From Actinomycetes bacterium (GTDB taxonomy: Bacteria > Actinomycetota > Actinomycetes > Mycobacteriales > Pseudonocardiaceae), in contig JAJYTH010000011.1 of the NCBI GenBank assembly GCA_021793175.1, forward strand, positions 1-51,954: 51,954 bases of DNA, read 5' to 3'. Each line of letters starts with the position of its first letter. Within the stretch, counting starts at the first letter, position 1. The position numbers were made by a program, and so were the translations under genes. Shown one piece after another: positions 32,936 through 41,398 of the stretch. Under the pieces are notes generated by a model. It made no database searches, had not been told where the DNA came from, and saw only the letters and a program-made list of their open reading frames with translations.

Positions 32936-34330
32936 ATGACCGATCTTGCCGTGGAACTCGACCTGCCGTCGGCCGAACCCGCCGACCCGAACAGTATCCG
33001 TATCGACAATCCCGCCGACGGCCGTCTGGTCGGGTGGGTCGCCATGGCCACGCCCGAGGAAGTGGCCGGAGCCGTCGCCGAAGCGAAGAGCGCCTTCCCC
33101 GGTTGGGCCGCGACCTCCGCGGAGCAGCGGGGCGCGGCACTTCGGGCCGCCGCCGACGCGCTCGCCGACCGCGCCGCCGACCTGGCGAAGGTGAATGCGG
33201 CGGAGACCGGGAAACCCGTCGCCGAGGCGCGGGAGGGGGTGCTCGCCGGGGTGGCGGCGCTGCGGCAGTACGCCGAGCTCGGCCCGCTGCATCGCGGCCG
33301 CTCGTTGCTGGGTGAGCAGTCCGCGACCGACCTCATGGTGCCCGAACCGCGCGGTGTGGCGGCGGTGCTGACGCCGTGGAACGACCCGGTCGCCGTGGCG
33401 TGTGGCCTGGTGGGGGCGGCTCTGGTCACGGGCAACACCGTGGTGGCCAAGCCCAGCGAACGTTGCCCGCACACGGGATTGCTCTTCGGCGAGGTGCTGC
33501 GTCCACATTTCCCCGAGGGTGTGGTGAAACACCTCGCCGGAAACGGCACAGTCGGCGCGTGGCTGGCCGGCAACACCGACATCGATGTGATCGCGCATGT
33601 CGGCAGTACCGCCACGGGCCGGAAACTGGCCGCCACGGCGGCGAGGACGGGTGCCAAGGTGTTGCTGGAGAACGGTGGTAACGATCCGCTGCTCGTGGAC
33701 GGCGACGTGGACCCGGTGTGGGCGGCCGAGCAGGCCGCCACGGGCGCGTTCGCCAACAGCGGTCAGATCTGTGTCGCCGTGGAACGCATCTTCGTCCACC
33801 GAGACATCGCCACTCCTTTTCTGGACGCGCTCATCGCTGCGGCCGAACGTGCCGGGATGCTGCCGCTCGTGGACGTGCGACACCGGGACGCCGTGCACGA
33901 ACATGTCACCGACGCCGTCGCCTCCGGAGCCCGGCTCCAGGCCGGGGGCGTGGTACCCGACGGCCCCGGTTCCCTGTACCCGGCCACGGTGCTCACCGGC
34001 TGCGCACCGGGGATGCGAGTGCTTCGGGAGGAGACGTTCGGCCCGGTGGCACCCGTGTGCGTGGTGGACGACTTCGCCGACGGACTCGCCCGCGCCCGCG
34101 ACGATGACTACGGTCTCGCCGCGACCGTGCTGACGCGGTCGATGGAACATGCTCAGCGGGCATGGCGGGAGCTTCCCGTGGGCACGGTCAAGGTGAACTC
34201 CGTGTTCGGTGGCGCTCCCGGTGGCGCGGCGCATCCGAGGAGAGTCAGCGGCCACGGCTACGGCTACGGGCCCGAGCTGCTCGACGAGTTCACCGCCACC
34301 AAGGTCGTGCACGTCGAGCCCGCGCCGTAG
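32936..34330 (+). CDS. NAD(P)-dependent aldehyde dehydrogenase
   Basis: 464 residues. It carries the cofactor loop VLTPWNDP, substrate lysine in VVAKPSERCPHTG, general-base Glu in LLENGGND (instead of the usual LELGGK) and the catalytic Cys in FANSGQICVAVERI, then EETFGPVAPV. It oxidises an aldehyde to the acid; the altered LENGGND loop puts it outside the best-known ALDH groups. ATG 32936 follows a terminator, so it has its own promoter. The substrate is not assignable. Confidence 0.88.
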   Translation: MTDLAVELDLPSAEPADPNSIRIDNPADGRLVGWVAMATPEEVAGAVAEAKSAFPGWAATSAEQRGAALRAAADALADRAADLAKVNAAETGKPVAEAREGVLAGVAALRQYAELGPLHRGRSLLGEQSATDLMVPEPRGVAAVLTPWNDPVAVACGLVGAALVTGNTVVAKPSERCPHTGLLFGEVLRPHFPEGVVKHLAGNGTVGAWLAGNTDIDVIAHVGSTATGRKLAATAARTGAKVLLENGGNDPLLVDGDVDPVWAAEQAATGAFANSGQICVAVERIFVHRDIATPFLDALIAAAERAGMLPLVDVRHRDAVHEHVTDAVASGARLQAGGVVPDGPGSLYPATVLTGCAPGMRVLREETFGPVAPVCVVDDFADGLARARDDDYGLAATVLTRSMEHAQRAWRELPVGTVKVNSVFGGAPGGAAHPRRVSGHGYGYGPELLDEFTATKVVHVEPAP

Positions 34331-34360
34331 GTTCCGGGCGCTCCCGGCGGACGGTTCTGA

Positions 34361-34906
34361 TCAGCGGCCGAACAGCCCGACGAGCGTTCCGGTGGCCAGG
34401 GCGTGGTCCTCGGCGGCGGCGTGCACGTCCTCCGCCGTGGTGCCCTCACCGAGACCGAGAGGCCGGTCCACGGCGTAGAGACGGAAGAAATACCGGTGCT
34501 CCCCGTCGCCCACGGGCGGCTGTGGTCCGCTCCAGCCCAGTTCCCCGAAGTCGTTGCGACCGAGCACGGCCTCCGACGGGGGTGTGTCGTCGATCCCGGA
34601 GGTCCCGGGCGGGATCGACGACACCACCCAGTGGGTGAACACACCGCCGGGCGCGTCCGGGTCTTCACACACCAGAGCCAGTTCCTCCGTGCCGTCGGGC
34701 ACGTGCGTCCATTCCAGTGGCGGCGCTTCGTTGCCTCCCTGGCGGGAGTACCGCCGCGGAATGAGCGTGCCGTCGTTGAAAGCCGGGCTGCGCAGCTCCA
34801 GATCGGACGCGATGGGGCGAGGGGGTTCGTCGATCGACGGATCACCCCTGCTGGTGCCCCGGGTGCCCTTCGGGCCGGCCGCGCGGTCCCGTGTCGGGTC
34901 GGCCAT
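34361..34906 (-). CDS. YbhB/YbcL family (PEBP-like) protein
   Basis: 181 residues. It shows LRSPAFNDGTLIPRRYSRQGG, EDPDAPGGVFTHWV and a GWSGPQPPVGDGEHRYFFRLYAVD stretch, the ligand-pocket pattern of bacterial phosphatidylethanolamine-binding-like proteins. A ~35-residue charged, disordered N-terminus precedes the domain. ATG 34906 has AAGGAG 9 bases upstream; the longer frame from 35005 would overlap selD and lacks support. It converges with the aldehyde dehydrogenase gene. Role uncertain. Confidence 0.88.
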   Translation of the reverse strand: MADPTRDRAAGPKGTRGTSRGDPSIDEPPRPIASDLELRSPAFNDGTLIPRRYSRQGGNEAPPLEWTHVPDGTEELALVCEDPDAPGGVFTHWVVSSIPPGTSGIDDTPPSEAVLGRNDFGELGWSGPQPPVGDGEHRYFFRLYAVDRPLGLGEGTTAEDVHAAAEDHALATGTLVGLFGR

Positions 34907-34981
34907 CGCCGGCTCCTTCCCTTTCGTTGCCGAGTGGGTTCCCCCCAAGGTGTTCCCCCACCGGGGTGGAACGAATCCGGC

Positions 34982-35013
34982 GGCCTCACCGCACCACGGC
35001 CTCACCGCACCAC
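34982..35013. repeat. Tandem 16-bp duplication at the 3' end of selD
   Basis: GGCCTCACCGCACCAC occurs twice head to tail (34982-34997, 34998-35013). The second copy contains the selD stop and last codons, so the stop region is duplicated downstream of itself. Confidence 0.75.
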
Positions 35014-36003
35014 GACGATGTGCTCCTGGCGCGGCACGAGTTCACCGATCACCGGTGCCCCCGGCAGTTCACCCGCCACCAGCAGGCCACCCGAGGTTTG
35101 GGCGTCGGCGAGCAGCAGCGCCGTCTCGTCGTCGACCCGGGATAGGTCGGTGTACGGGCGAACCCAGTCGAGGTTGCGGCGCGTGCCGCCCGAGACGTAC
35201 CCCTCGCGCACGGCGGCGTACGCGGCGTCCAGCACCGGCACCGAGGCCGAGTCGATCACAGCCGTCACCCCGCTGGCTCGCGCCAACTTGTAGAGATGGC
35301 CGAGCAGCCCGAAGCCCGTGACGTCGGTCGCGCAACGGATTCCCGCCGCCACCGCCTCCTGCGCGGCGTCGGCGTTCAACGTCGTCATCACCTCGACGGC
35401 TTCGGCGAAGGATTCGCCGGTGGCCTTGTGGCGGGTGTTCAACACGCCCACACCCAGTGGTTTCGTCAGCGACAACGGCACGCCGGGGCGCCCGGTGTCG
35501 TTGCGCAGAAGCGTCTCCGCCGACGCGAGACCGGTGACGGCCAGACCGTACTTCGGCTCGGGGTCGTCCACACTGTGTCCACCGGCGAGGTGGCAGCCCG
35601 CCCGCGCGCACACTTCCGCGCCACCGCGGAGCACTTCGGCGGCCAGGTCGAACGGCAGCGTCTCCCGCGGCCAGCACAGGAGGTTCACCGCCACCAACGG
35701 TGTGCCGCCCATCGCGTAGACGTCGGACAGCGCGTTGGTCGCGGCGATGCGGCCCCACTCGTACGGATCGTCCACGACGGGGGTGAAGAAATCGGTGGTC
35801 GCGATGACGGCACGATCACCGTCGAGGCGCACGGCGGCGGCGTCGTCCCCGTCGTCGAGGCCCACGAGTAGCTCACCGGCGGGTGACACGGGTGTGGTGA
35901 GCGGGGTGTCCATCAGACCTCGGACCACGCTTTCCAGCTCGCCGGGCGGGATTTTGCACGCACAGCCGCCTCCGTGGGCGTATTGGGTCAGTCGGTATGC
36001 CAT
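35002..36003 (-). CDS. selD: Selenide, water dikinase
   Basis: 333 residues. The N-terminal glycine-rich loop HGGGCACKIP holds Cys14, Cys16 and Lys17 at the catalytic position (Cys form, not Sec). AIRS-like motifs follow: DDAAAVRLDGDRAVIATTDFFTPVVDDPYEWG, NALSDVYAMGG, AGGHSVDDPEPKYGLAVTG. It makes selenophosphate from selenide and ATP. ATG 36003 begins right at the conserved MAYRLTQYAHGGGC. It is divergent from tRNA-Sec/selA/selB. Confidence 0.95.
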   Translation of the reverse strand: MAYRLTQYAHGGGCACKIPPGELESVVRGLMDTPLTTPVSPAGELLVGLDDGDDAAAVRLDGDRAVIATTDFFTPVVDDPYEWGRIAATNALSDVYAMGGTPLVAVNLLCWPRETLPFDLAAEVLRGGAEVCARAGCHLAGGHSVDDPEPKYGLAVTGLASAETLLRNDTGRPGVPLSLTKPLGVGVLNTRHKATGESFAEAVEVMTTLNADAAQEAVAAGIRCATDVTGFGLLGHLYKLARASGVTAVIDSASVPVLDAAYAAVREGYVSGGTRRNLDWVRPYTDLSRVDDETALLLADAQTSGGLLVAGELPGAPVIGELVPRQEHIVVVR

Positions 36004-36160
36004 TCGACCATATTGGCGCTGTGTGTCGCCTCGCGCAGGAGATGTCGATCGCGCTTTCCGTAGGCCGCGATCGAGGTGGCCGCCCTCCGGGGCCGCTGCT
36101 CCTCGTGTTCGTCGCGCTGCGCACCGTGAATCTTGCTGGCACGATGTCGGTATGTCCCAG

Positions 36161-36252
36161 GGAGGCGCTTCCGGCCTGGTGACCGGCACGGTCTTCAAAA
36201 CCGTTGAACGGCGGACACCGTCGTTGGCGGGTTCGATTCCCGTTCGCCTCCG
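36161..36252 (+). tRNA. selC: tRNA-Sec (anticodon UCA)
   Basis: 92 bases. GGAGGCG pairs with CGCCTCC to form the acceptor. The anticodon stem ACGGT/ACCGT encloses the loop CTTCAAA with anticodon TCA at 36195-36197. A long variable arm (AACGGCG/CGTCGTT, 7 bp with one G-T) and a T arm with TTCGATT follow. The T stem extends to 6 bp with G-T pairs, giving the 13-bp acceptor/T stack expected of bacterial tRNA-Sec. The 3' CCA is not encoded. Placement between selD and selA confirms identity. Confidence 0.93.
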
Positions 36253-36266
36253 CGATGCCGTCCTTG

Positions 36267-36289
36267 CCAGGGGAGGCGCTCGGTGACCG
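36267..36289 (+). repeat. Partial copy of tRNA-Sec 5' region over the selA SD and start
   Basis: CCAGGGGAGGCGCT, then GGTGACCG, repeat CCAGGGAGGCGCT (36157-36169) and GGTGACCG (36178-36185) of the tRNA-Sec gene with an internal deletion. The copy supplies the selA SD (GGGGAGG) and GTG start. Confidence 0.6.
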
Positions 36290-37584
36290 ACGCGCGCAGA
36301 CGCATTCCGCGAACCGACGTCCTGCTCAGCGAGCCACGATTGGCCAAGGCCGTGGAAGACCTCGGGCGGGAGCTCGTCAAGAACACGGTCACGACGGCGC
36401 AGAACCGTGCGCGCGCCGGCGAGATCCCTCCTGAAGCGGTCGTCGACGAGGCGGTGGCCTCGTTGCCACCCGCTGCCTCGTCATTGCGGGAGGTACTCAA
36501 CGCCACCGGGGTGGTGGTCCATACCAACCTGGGGCGGGCGCCGTTGTCCGCCGCCGCGCTGAAGGCCGTGCGGATCGCGGGTGGCAGCACCGACGTCGAG
36601 TTCGACCTCACCGACGGCCGGCGAGCCCGCCGGGGCCGAGGCGCGCTCGACGCTCTCGCTCAGGCTCTTCCGGAGACCGGCGGCTCCGACGGCGTTCACG
36701 TGGTCAACAACAACGCCGCCGCGCTACTGCTGTGTGCCCTCGTGCTCGCTCCCGGCAAGGAGATCGTCATCAGCCGTGGGGAGCTGGTCGAGATCGGCGA
36801 TTCCTTCCGCATCCCCGACCTCGTCACCTCGGCGGGAGCACGGCTGCGTGAGGTGGGCACCACCAACCGCACTCGGCTCACCGACTACACCGACGTTCTC
36901 GGACCCGACACCGGTTTCGTGCTCAAAGTCCACCCGTCGAACTTCCGCGTCACCGGTTTCACGTCGCAGGTACCGATCGCCCAGCTCGCCCGTCTCGACG
37001 TACCCGTGGTGGCCGACATCGGTTCGGGGTTACTCCGCCCGCACCCTCTGTTGCCGGACGAGCCCGACGCCGCTTCGGCTCTGGCCGCGGGCGCCGATGT
37101 CGTCACCGCCAGCGGCGACAAACTGCTCGGGGGTCCGCAGGCGGGACTGTTGTTCGGCGCTCACCCGGTGATCCACAGGCTGCGGCGTCATCCGGCAGCG
37201 CGAGCCTTGCGCGTGGACAAACTCACGCTCGCCGCGCTGGAGGCGACCGTGCGCGGGCCTGAACCACCAGTGCGGCGGTTCCTCGAAGCCGACGTCGACG
37301 TGCTGCGTGCGCGGGCTGAACGGCTCGCGGCGACTCTGGTGCGACGAGGGGTGGACGCCGCGGCCGTGTCCTCGACGGCAGCGGTCGGGGGAGGCGGTGC
37401 GCCCGGTGTGGAGCTGCCGAGTGCCGCGGTCAGTCTCTCCGAGGACTACGCGCTTCGGTTGCGCATGGGCGAACCCGTCGTGGTGGCCCGGGTCGAACGG
37501 GGGAGATGCCTGCTCGATCTGCGTACCGTTGAGCCCGAGGCCGACGAACGCCTGGTGGAAGCCGTGTCCCGATGCATGTCGTAG
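36283..37584 (+). CDS. selA: L-seryl-tRNA(Sec) selenium transferase
   Basis: 433 residues. PLP-dependent enzyme that converts seryl-tRNA(Sec) to selenocysteyl-tRNA(Sec). Seen: RIPRTDVLL N-terminal domain, LREVLNATGVVVHTNLGRAPLS, NNNAAALLL, SRGELVEIGDSFRIPD, and the PLP lysine Lys280 in TASGDKLLGGPQAG. GTG 36283 has GGGGAGG 7 bases upstream. It begins 31 bases after the tRNA-Sec gene and overlaps selB by 13 bases. Confidence 0.96.
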   Translation: MTDARRRIPRTDVLLSEPRLAKAVEDLGRELVKNTVTTAQNRARAGEIPPEAVVDEAVASLPPAASSLREVLNATGVVVHTNLGRAPLSAAALKAVRIAGGSTDVEFDLTDGRRARRGRGALDALAQALPETGGSDGVHVVNNNAAALLLCALVLAPGKEIVISRGELVEIGDSFRIPDLVTSAGARLREVGTTNRTRLTDYTDVLGPDTGFVLKVHPSNFRVTGFTSQVPIAQLARLDVPVVADIGSGLLRPHPLLPDEPDAASALAAGADVVTASGDKLLGGPQAGLLFGAHPVIHRLRRHPAARALRVDKLTLAALEATVRGPEPPVRRFLEADVDVLRARAERLAATLVRRGVDAAAVSSTAAVGGGGAPGVELPSAAVSLSEDYALRLRMGEPVVVARVERGRCLLDLRTVEPEADERLVEAVSRCMS

Positions 37585-39323
37585 CCACGGCCGGGCACGT
37601 CGATCACGGTAAGTCCACTCTGGTGAAGGCCCTGACCGGGATGGAGCCCGATCGACTCGACGAGGAACGCCGCAGGGGCCTGACCGTCGACCTCGGATTC
37701 GTGTGGACCAACGTGGCCGGAGCGACGTTCGCGTTCGTCGACGTACCGGGACACCAACGGTTCGTGCCGACCATGCTCGCGGGCACCGGGCCGGTGGCCG
37801 CCGTGTTGTTCGTGGTGGCGGCCGACGAAGGCTGGCAGGCCCAATCCAGTGAGCACCTCTCCGCACTCGACGCGTTCGGAGTCCAGCATGGTGTGCTCGC
37901 CGTGACCAAGGCCGACAGGGCGGACCCGGAGCCCGTGCTCGCCGAGGCGGGCGAACGTCTTGCGGCCAGTAGCCTCGGCCAGGTTTCCGCTGTCGCGGTC
38001 AGCGCGCGCACGGGCGAGGGGATCGACGCTCTGCGCGCGGAACTCGCGGCCCTCGGACGGAAGCTTCCCGCCGCCGACACCGGGGCGGACGTGCGCCTGT
38101 GGGTCGACAGGGCGTTCACCGTCCGCGGCGCGGGAACGGTCGTCACCGGAACGCTCGGCGCGGGAACGCTGCGGGTCGGCGACGAGCTGGCGTTCGGGCG
38201 CGACGAACGCCGTTGCGTGGTGCGGGGTCTGCAGTCGTTGGGACGGGCGCACGACACCGTGGAGGCGGTGGCACGGGTCGCGGTGAATCTCCGAGGCCTC
38301 GATCGCCACGACATCGACAGGGGAGATGCCCTGCTCACCCCGAACGCGTGGCGATACACCCGTGAGATCGACGTGCGACTGCGCGGTGACAAGGCGGGGG
38401 ATCTGAACCACGAGCTGGTGCTGCACCTCGGCGCCGCCGCCATACCCTGCCGTGTGCGTCCCCTCGCGACCGACTTGGCGCGGTTGTCATTGTGGACCGA
38501 GCTGCCGTTGCGGGCAGGCGACCGGGGGCTGCTGCGTGACCCCGGTCTGCACCGTGTGCCCGCGGGGATCGAAGTGGTGGACCCACGGCCCCCCGGACTG
38601 CGGCGCCGGGGAGCGGCGCGGGCTAGGGCAGAAGAGCTGGCCCACCGTGATGCAGCCGCCGGGTACGTCCATCGCCACGGCGTCGTCGCCGTCGAGGAAC
38701 TACGAGCACTTGGCTGGGCCGCACCCGGGCCGTGCGTGGGACGCTGGGCCGTCGCCGAAGGGCTGCTCGATCGACTGGCCGGGCGCATACGAGACCTGGT
38801 AGCCGACCGGTGTGCCGGTGACCCGTTGTCCTCCGGCCTGCCGATGGAGTCCCTTCGAAGGGAACTCGGCGTGCCCGACGATCTGCTCACCGCCGCGTTG
38901 CCCACCACCGGACTCGTGGTCCGGGACGGCATCGTGCTCGACCCGAACGTGCTCCGAACGCTGCCCGAGACGGTCGAGCGAGCCGTTCGCGTCGTGGAAC
39001 GGCGCCTGGGACGTGACCCGTTCGTGGCCCCCGAAGCGCACGACCTCGCCGAGTTGGGGCTGGGGCCGAAACAGCTCGCCGCCGCCGAACGGGCGGGACG
39101 GCTGGTCCGCATCGCGGACGGTGTCGTGCTGGCCCCCGACGCCTTCGACGCAGCCGTGCGCGTGTTGTCCGCCCTGCCCCAACCGTTCACCGTCAGCCAG
39201 GCCCGACGTGCGCTGGGCACCACGCGCAGGGTCGCTGTTCCACTACTCGAACGACTCGACGCCGAGGGCCACACCCGACGGGCGCCCGACGGCACGAGGA
39301 CGCTGCGCCGATCTTCCCCGTGA
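37572..39323 (+). CDS. selB: Selenocysteine-specific elongation factor
   Basis: 583 residues. GTPase motifs: GHVDHGKST at 8-16, DVPGHQ, and TKAD; the short switch region RRRGLTVDLGF is typical of SelB. After EF-Tu-like barrels, winged-helix repeats fill the C-terminal ~200 residues (ending LLERLDAEGHTRRAPDGTRTL) and would bind a SECIS hairpin. It delivers Sec-tRNA to UGA codons. ATG 37572 lies within the end of selA, so translation is coupled. Confidence 0.96.
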   Translation: MHVVATAGHVDHGKSTLVKALTGMEPDRLDEERRRGLTVDLGFVWTNVAGATFAFVDVPGHQRFVPTMLAGTGPVAAVLFVVAADEGWQAQSSEHLSALDAFGVQHGVLAVTKADRADPEPVLAEAGERLAASSLGQVSAVAVSARTGEGIDALRAELAALGRKLPAADTGADVRLWVDRAFTVRGAGTVVTGTLGAGTLRVGDELAFGRDERRCVVRGLQSLGRAHDTVEAVARVAVNLRGLDRHDIDRGDALLTPNAWRYTREIDVRLRGDKAGDLNHELVLHLGAAAIPCRVRPLATDLARLSLWTELPLRAGDRGLLRDPGLHRVPAGIEVVDPRPPGLRRRGAARARAEELAHRDAAAGYVHRHGVVAVEELRALGWAAPGPCVGRWAVAEGLLDRLAGRIRDLVADRCAGDPLSSGLPMESLRRELGVPDDLLTAALPTTGLVVRDGIVLDPNVLRTLPETVERAVRVVERRLGRDPFVAPEAHDLAELGLGPKQLAAAERAGRLVRIADGVVLAPDAFDAAVRVLSALPQPFTVSQARRALGTTRRVAVPLLERLDAEGHTRRAPDGTRTLRRSSP

Positions 39324-39506
39324 AAGCGACCGAGACGCGGCGACTACGCGACGACTACGAGACGGCTGCGCCGCTGCTTCCTGGGTGCGTGGACGGTTCT
39401 TTTTGCCCCACCGAGCTCTTGAGCAGCGCTTTCCCCTACATGGAATGGCGCGGATCGCCGTGGTGTTGACCGAGAGAGAAGTCCACGAAAAACAGGGAGA
39501 AACCCA
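39324..39506. other. Gap between selB and thioredoxin genes
   Basis: 183 bp without a supported gene. It holds the SD and presumably the promoter for the thioredoxin gene. No clear terminator follows selB. Confidence 0.4.
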
Positions 39507-39866
39507 ATGGCGACAGTCGAACTGACGAGCGAGAACTTCAACGAGGTAGTCGGAGGATCGGGCACGGTCTTCGTGGATTTCTGGGCATCGTGGTGCGGGC
39601 CGTGCCGTACTTTCGCGCCCGTGTTCGAGCAGGCTTCCGAGCAGCATCCGGACATCACCTTCGGCAAGGTGAACACCGAGGAACAGCTTGAGCTGGCACA
39701 GGTGTTCGGCATCTCCTCCATCCCCACGCTGATGGCGGTACGCGACGGTGTCGTGCTCTACGCGGAACCGGGGGCGCTGCCCGCTCCGGCTTTCGAAGAG
39801 CTCATCGACCAGGTCCGCCAGGTCGACATGGACAAGGTGCGAGCCGAGATCGAGCGCCAGAGCTGA
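39507..39866 (+). CDS. trxA: Thioredoxin
   Basis: 119 residues with the redox motif Cys30-Gly-Pro-Cys33 in FWASWCGPC, the cis-proline segment SSIPTLM and a C-terminal helix slightly longer than in E. coli TrxA. ATG 39507 has AGGGAG upstream. It is a general disulfide reductant; proximity to the Sec genes may be coincidence, though thioredoxins can help reduce selenium compounds. Confidence 0.93.
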   Translation: MATVELTSENFNEVVGGSGTVFVDFWASWCGPCRTFAPVFEQASEQHPDITFGKVNTEEQLELAQVFGISSIPTLMAVRDGVVLYAEPGALPAPAFEELIDQVRQVDMDKVRAEIERQS

Positions 39867-39919
39867 AGGCGGCCGCCGGCACCCACGTTCGCGCACTGTG
39901 GTCTGCGATCGTGGGTGCC

Positions 39920-39925
39920 TACAAT
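39920..39925 (+). promoter_or_regulatory. -10 box of the leaderless PASTA gene
   Basis: TACAAT lies six bases before ATG 39932, so transcription should begin at or next to the start codon. No SD is present. Confidence 0.5.
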
Positions 39926-39931
39926 GACTTC

Positions 39932-40204
39932 ATGGATAGACCTCGACCGGTCACCGAGGTACCCGACGTCGTGGGTCTGGGTGCCGATGATGCGTGCGAC
40001 ATCGTGCGTCGTGCCGGGCTGATTCCGGTGGCGCCCGGCGGTACCGAACTGCCGATGTCCGGAATCGTGACCGCGCAGCGCCCGGTGGGTGCCGCGGGCG
40101 CGGTCGAGGGCGCGGAAGTGGTGCTGTGGATCAACCCCGGTAAGGAAGCCACAGTCGGTGCCGGAAGTACCGGCCCATTGGAGACCGCGTCACCTGATCT
40201 GTGA
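39932..40204 (+). CDS. Single PASTA-domain protein
   Basis: 90 residues with one PASTA module: VPDVVGLGADDACDIVRRAGLIPV, then GIVTAQRPVGAAGAVEGAEVVLWI. There is no signal peptide or membrane helix, so it seems to be a cytoplasmic stand-alone copy. The ATG follows a TACAAT -10 box by six bases, which indicates a leaderless mRNA; a GTG at 39911 would lie upstream of that promoter. PASTA units bind muropeptides or beta-lactams when outside the cell; the job here is unknown. Confidence 0.8.
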   Translation: MDRPRPVTEVPDVVGLGADDACDIVRRAGLIPVAPGGTELPMSGIVTAQRPVGAAGAVEGAEVVLWINPGKEATVGAGSTGPLETASPDL

Positions 40205-40293
40205 CCCGTCGTGAGCCTGCGGTGCGAAAGCCACGGGATACGCTGATCGCTGCCCGAAAAAGAGCGCCCGCGGGCCTGGGGAACGGGACGAGT

Positions 40294-40602
40294 CTAGAGC
40301 CGTGCCGGGGCACTCGGCGACGACCGAGGAGCTCGGATGGGCCCTGAAGTGTGATTCGATGGAGCAGACCGCTGACGGGGGAGAGGCGCGGGCCGGATCC
40401 TCGTGCGGCGCGCTGCCGCGACCGAAGCGCGGGCGCGTTCTCGCTCCCGGCACGGTAGGCAGACGATGACGGTACCCGTCTCCTCTCCGTCGGTGTCGAT
40501 CAGCGACGCGATCCTGGCGGTACGGAAACCGCATTCACCACAGACGATCGCCGGTGCGTCCGGGTGGAATCTGACGCGCTTGTCGCCGGCTGTCGATGTC
40601 AC
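40294..40602 (-). CDS. Small zinc-ribbon-like protein
   Basis: 102 residues. Two CxxC knuckles (IVCGECGFRT and VIVCLPCRER) are separated by about 24 residues, as in a zinc ribbon. The C-terminus is Arg/Pro/Ser-rich and disordered. GTG 40602 has GAGGAGG about 10 bases upstream. An out-of-frame ATG 40610 is closer to the SD but reads a frame without motifs. Function not assigned; it could bind nucleic acid. Confidence 0.6.
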   Translation of the reverse strand: MTSTAGDKRVRFHPDAPAIVCGECGFRTARIASLIDTDGEETGTVIVCLPCRERERARASVAAARRTRIRPAPLPRQRSAPSNHTSGPIRAPRSSPSAPARL

Positions 40603-40912
40603 AGCACATCGCCCTCCTCACTATGTGTGAACGGACTGCCAGCCGGATACCCAGGTGTCGCAATGACACACGGCGTAGACGAGAAAATTCTTGTTCCGTC
40701 GATCCGGTGACAGGAGGTGCGGGTGTCCACGACGCACCAGGTCCGAGCGCTACTTGCACGGTGGTTCGGCTGTGCCGAAACAGACCGTCGGCCCGGTATT
40801 TCACCGGACCGGCTTATTCTCTCGCCGCCGGACCGTCGTTGAGGACGCATGACGTAGCGCCTGTGGTCGGTGGTGGAAGTGGCTTCGCCCGGGCGGCGGG
40901 ACAAGCGGTGGA
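40603..40912. other. Divergent gap between zinc-ribbon and NUDIX genes
   Basis: 310 bp. It contains an inverted repeat GTGTC-5-GACAC (40655-40669), a possible regulator site, and a 39-codon frame with a strong SD (separate entry). Nothing else was recognised. Confidence 0.4.
40723..40842 (+). CDS. Candidate 39-residue small ORF
   Basis: GTG 40723 is preceded by AGGAGG at 40712-40717 with a five-base gap, one of the best SDs in the window. The product starts VSTTHQVRALLARWFGC and ends SPPDRR before TGA. It has no recognised relatives. It could be a leader peptide or small protein gene upstream of the NUDIX gene, or a chance frame. Confidence 0.35.
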   Translation: MSTTHQVRALLARWFGCAETDRRPGISPDRLILSPPDRR

Positions 40913-40933
40913 GTGAGCGAGAGGTCGACGAGC

Positions 40934-41398
40934 ATGGCACCTCGGCGTAGCGCGGGGATCCTGCTGTATCGCGTCGTCGACGGTGCGATACAGGTGCTGC
41001 TCGGCCACATGGGCGGACCGTTCTGGACGCGACGCGATGCGGGGGCGTGGACGGTGCCCAAAGGCGAGTACGAAAGCGACGAACACGTCGAGGTCGCGGC
41101 GCGTCGGGAGTTCGTCGAGGAACTCGGCATATCGCCACCTGACGGCGAGCTCGTGCCGCTGGGCGAGGTGCGCCAGTCCGGTGGCAAGATCGTGACCGCG
41201 TTCGCCCTGCGGGGTGATCTGGACCCCGACGCGGCCGTTGCGGGAATGTTCTCGATGGAATGGCCCAAAGGGTCGGGCGTGGTGCGTGAGTTCTCCGAAT
41301 TGGACCGGTTTGCCTGGTTCGGCCTCGGCCGGGCGAAGAGCAAGCTCGTGGTCGCACAGCGAGTGTTCGTGGAACGGCTCGCGGAACATCTCCGTTGA
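40934..41398 (+). CDS. NUDIX hydrolase
   Basis: About 154 residues. The Nudix box GEYESDEHVEVAARREFVEELGI fits GX5EX7REUXEEXGU. The body (AGILLYRVVDGAIQVLLGHMGGPFW) resembles diadenosine-polyphosphate and related (d)NDP-X hydrolases. ATG 40934 has GAGAGG about 10 bases upstream; GTG 40913 is an in-frame alternative. It hydrolyses a nucleoside diphosphate linked to some moiety; the substrate is unknown. Confidence 0.88.
   Translation: MAPRRSAGILLYRVVDGAIQVLLGHMGGPFWTRRDAGAWTVPKGEYESDEHVEVAARREFVEELGISPPDGELVPLGEVRQSGGKIVTAFALRGDLDPDAAVAGMFSMEWPKGSGVVREFSELDRFAWFGLGRAKSKLVVAQRVFVERLAEHLR

Noticed and set aside
32114..34312. Long minus-strand frame of 732 codons opposite the aldehyde dehydrogenase
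   Set aside because: Shadow frame running through a terminator and two real genes; composition is not protein-like.
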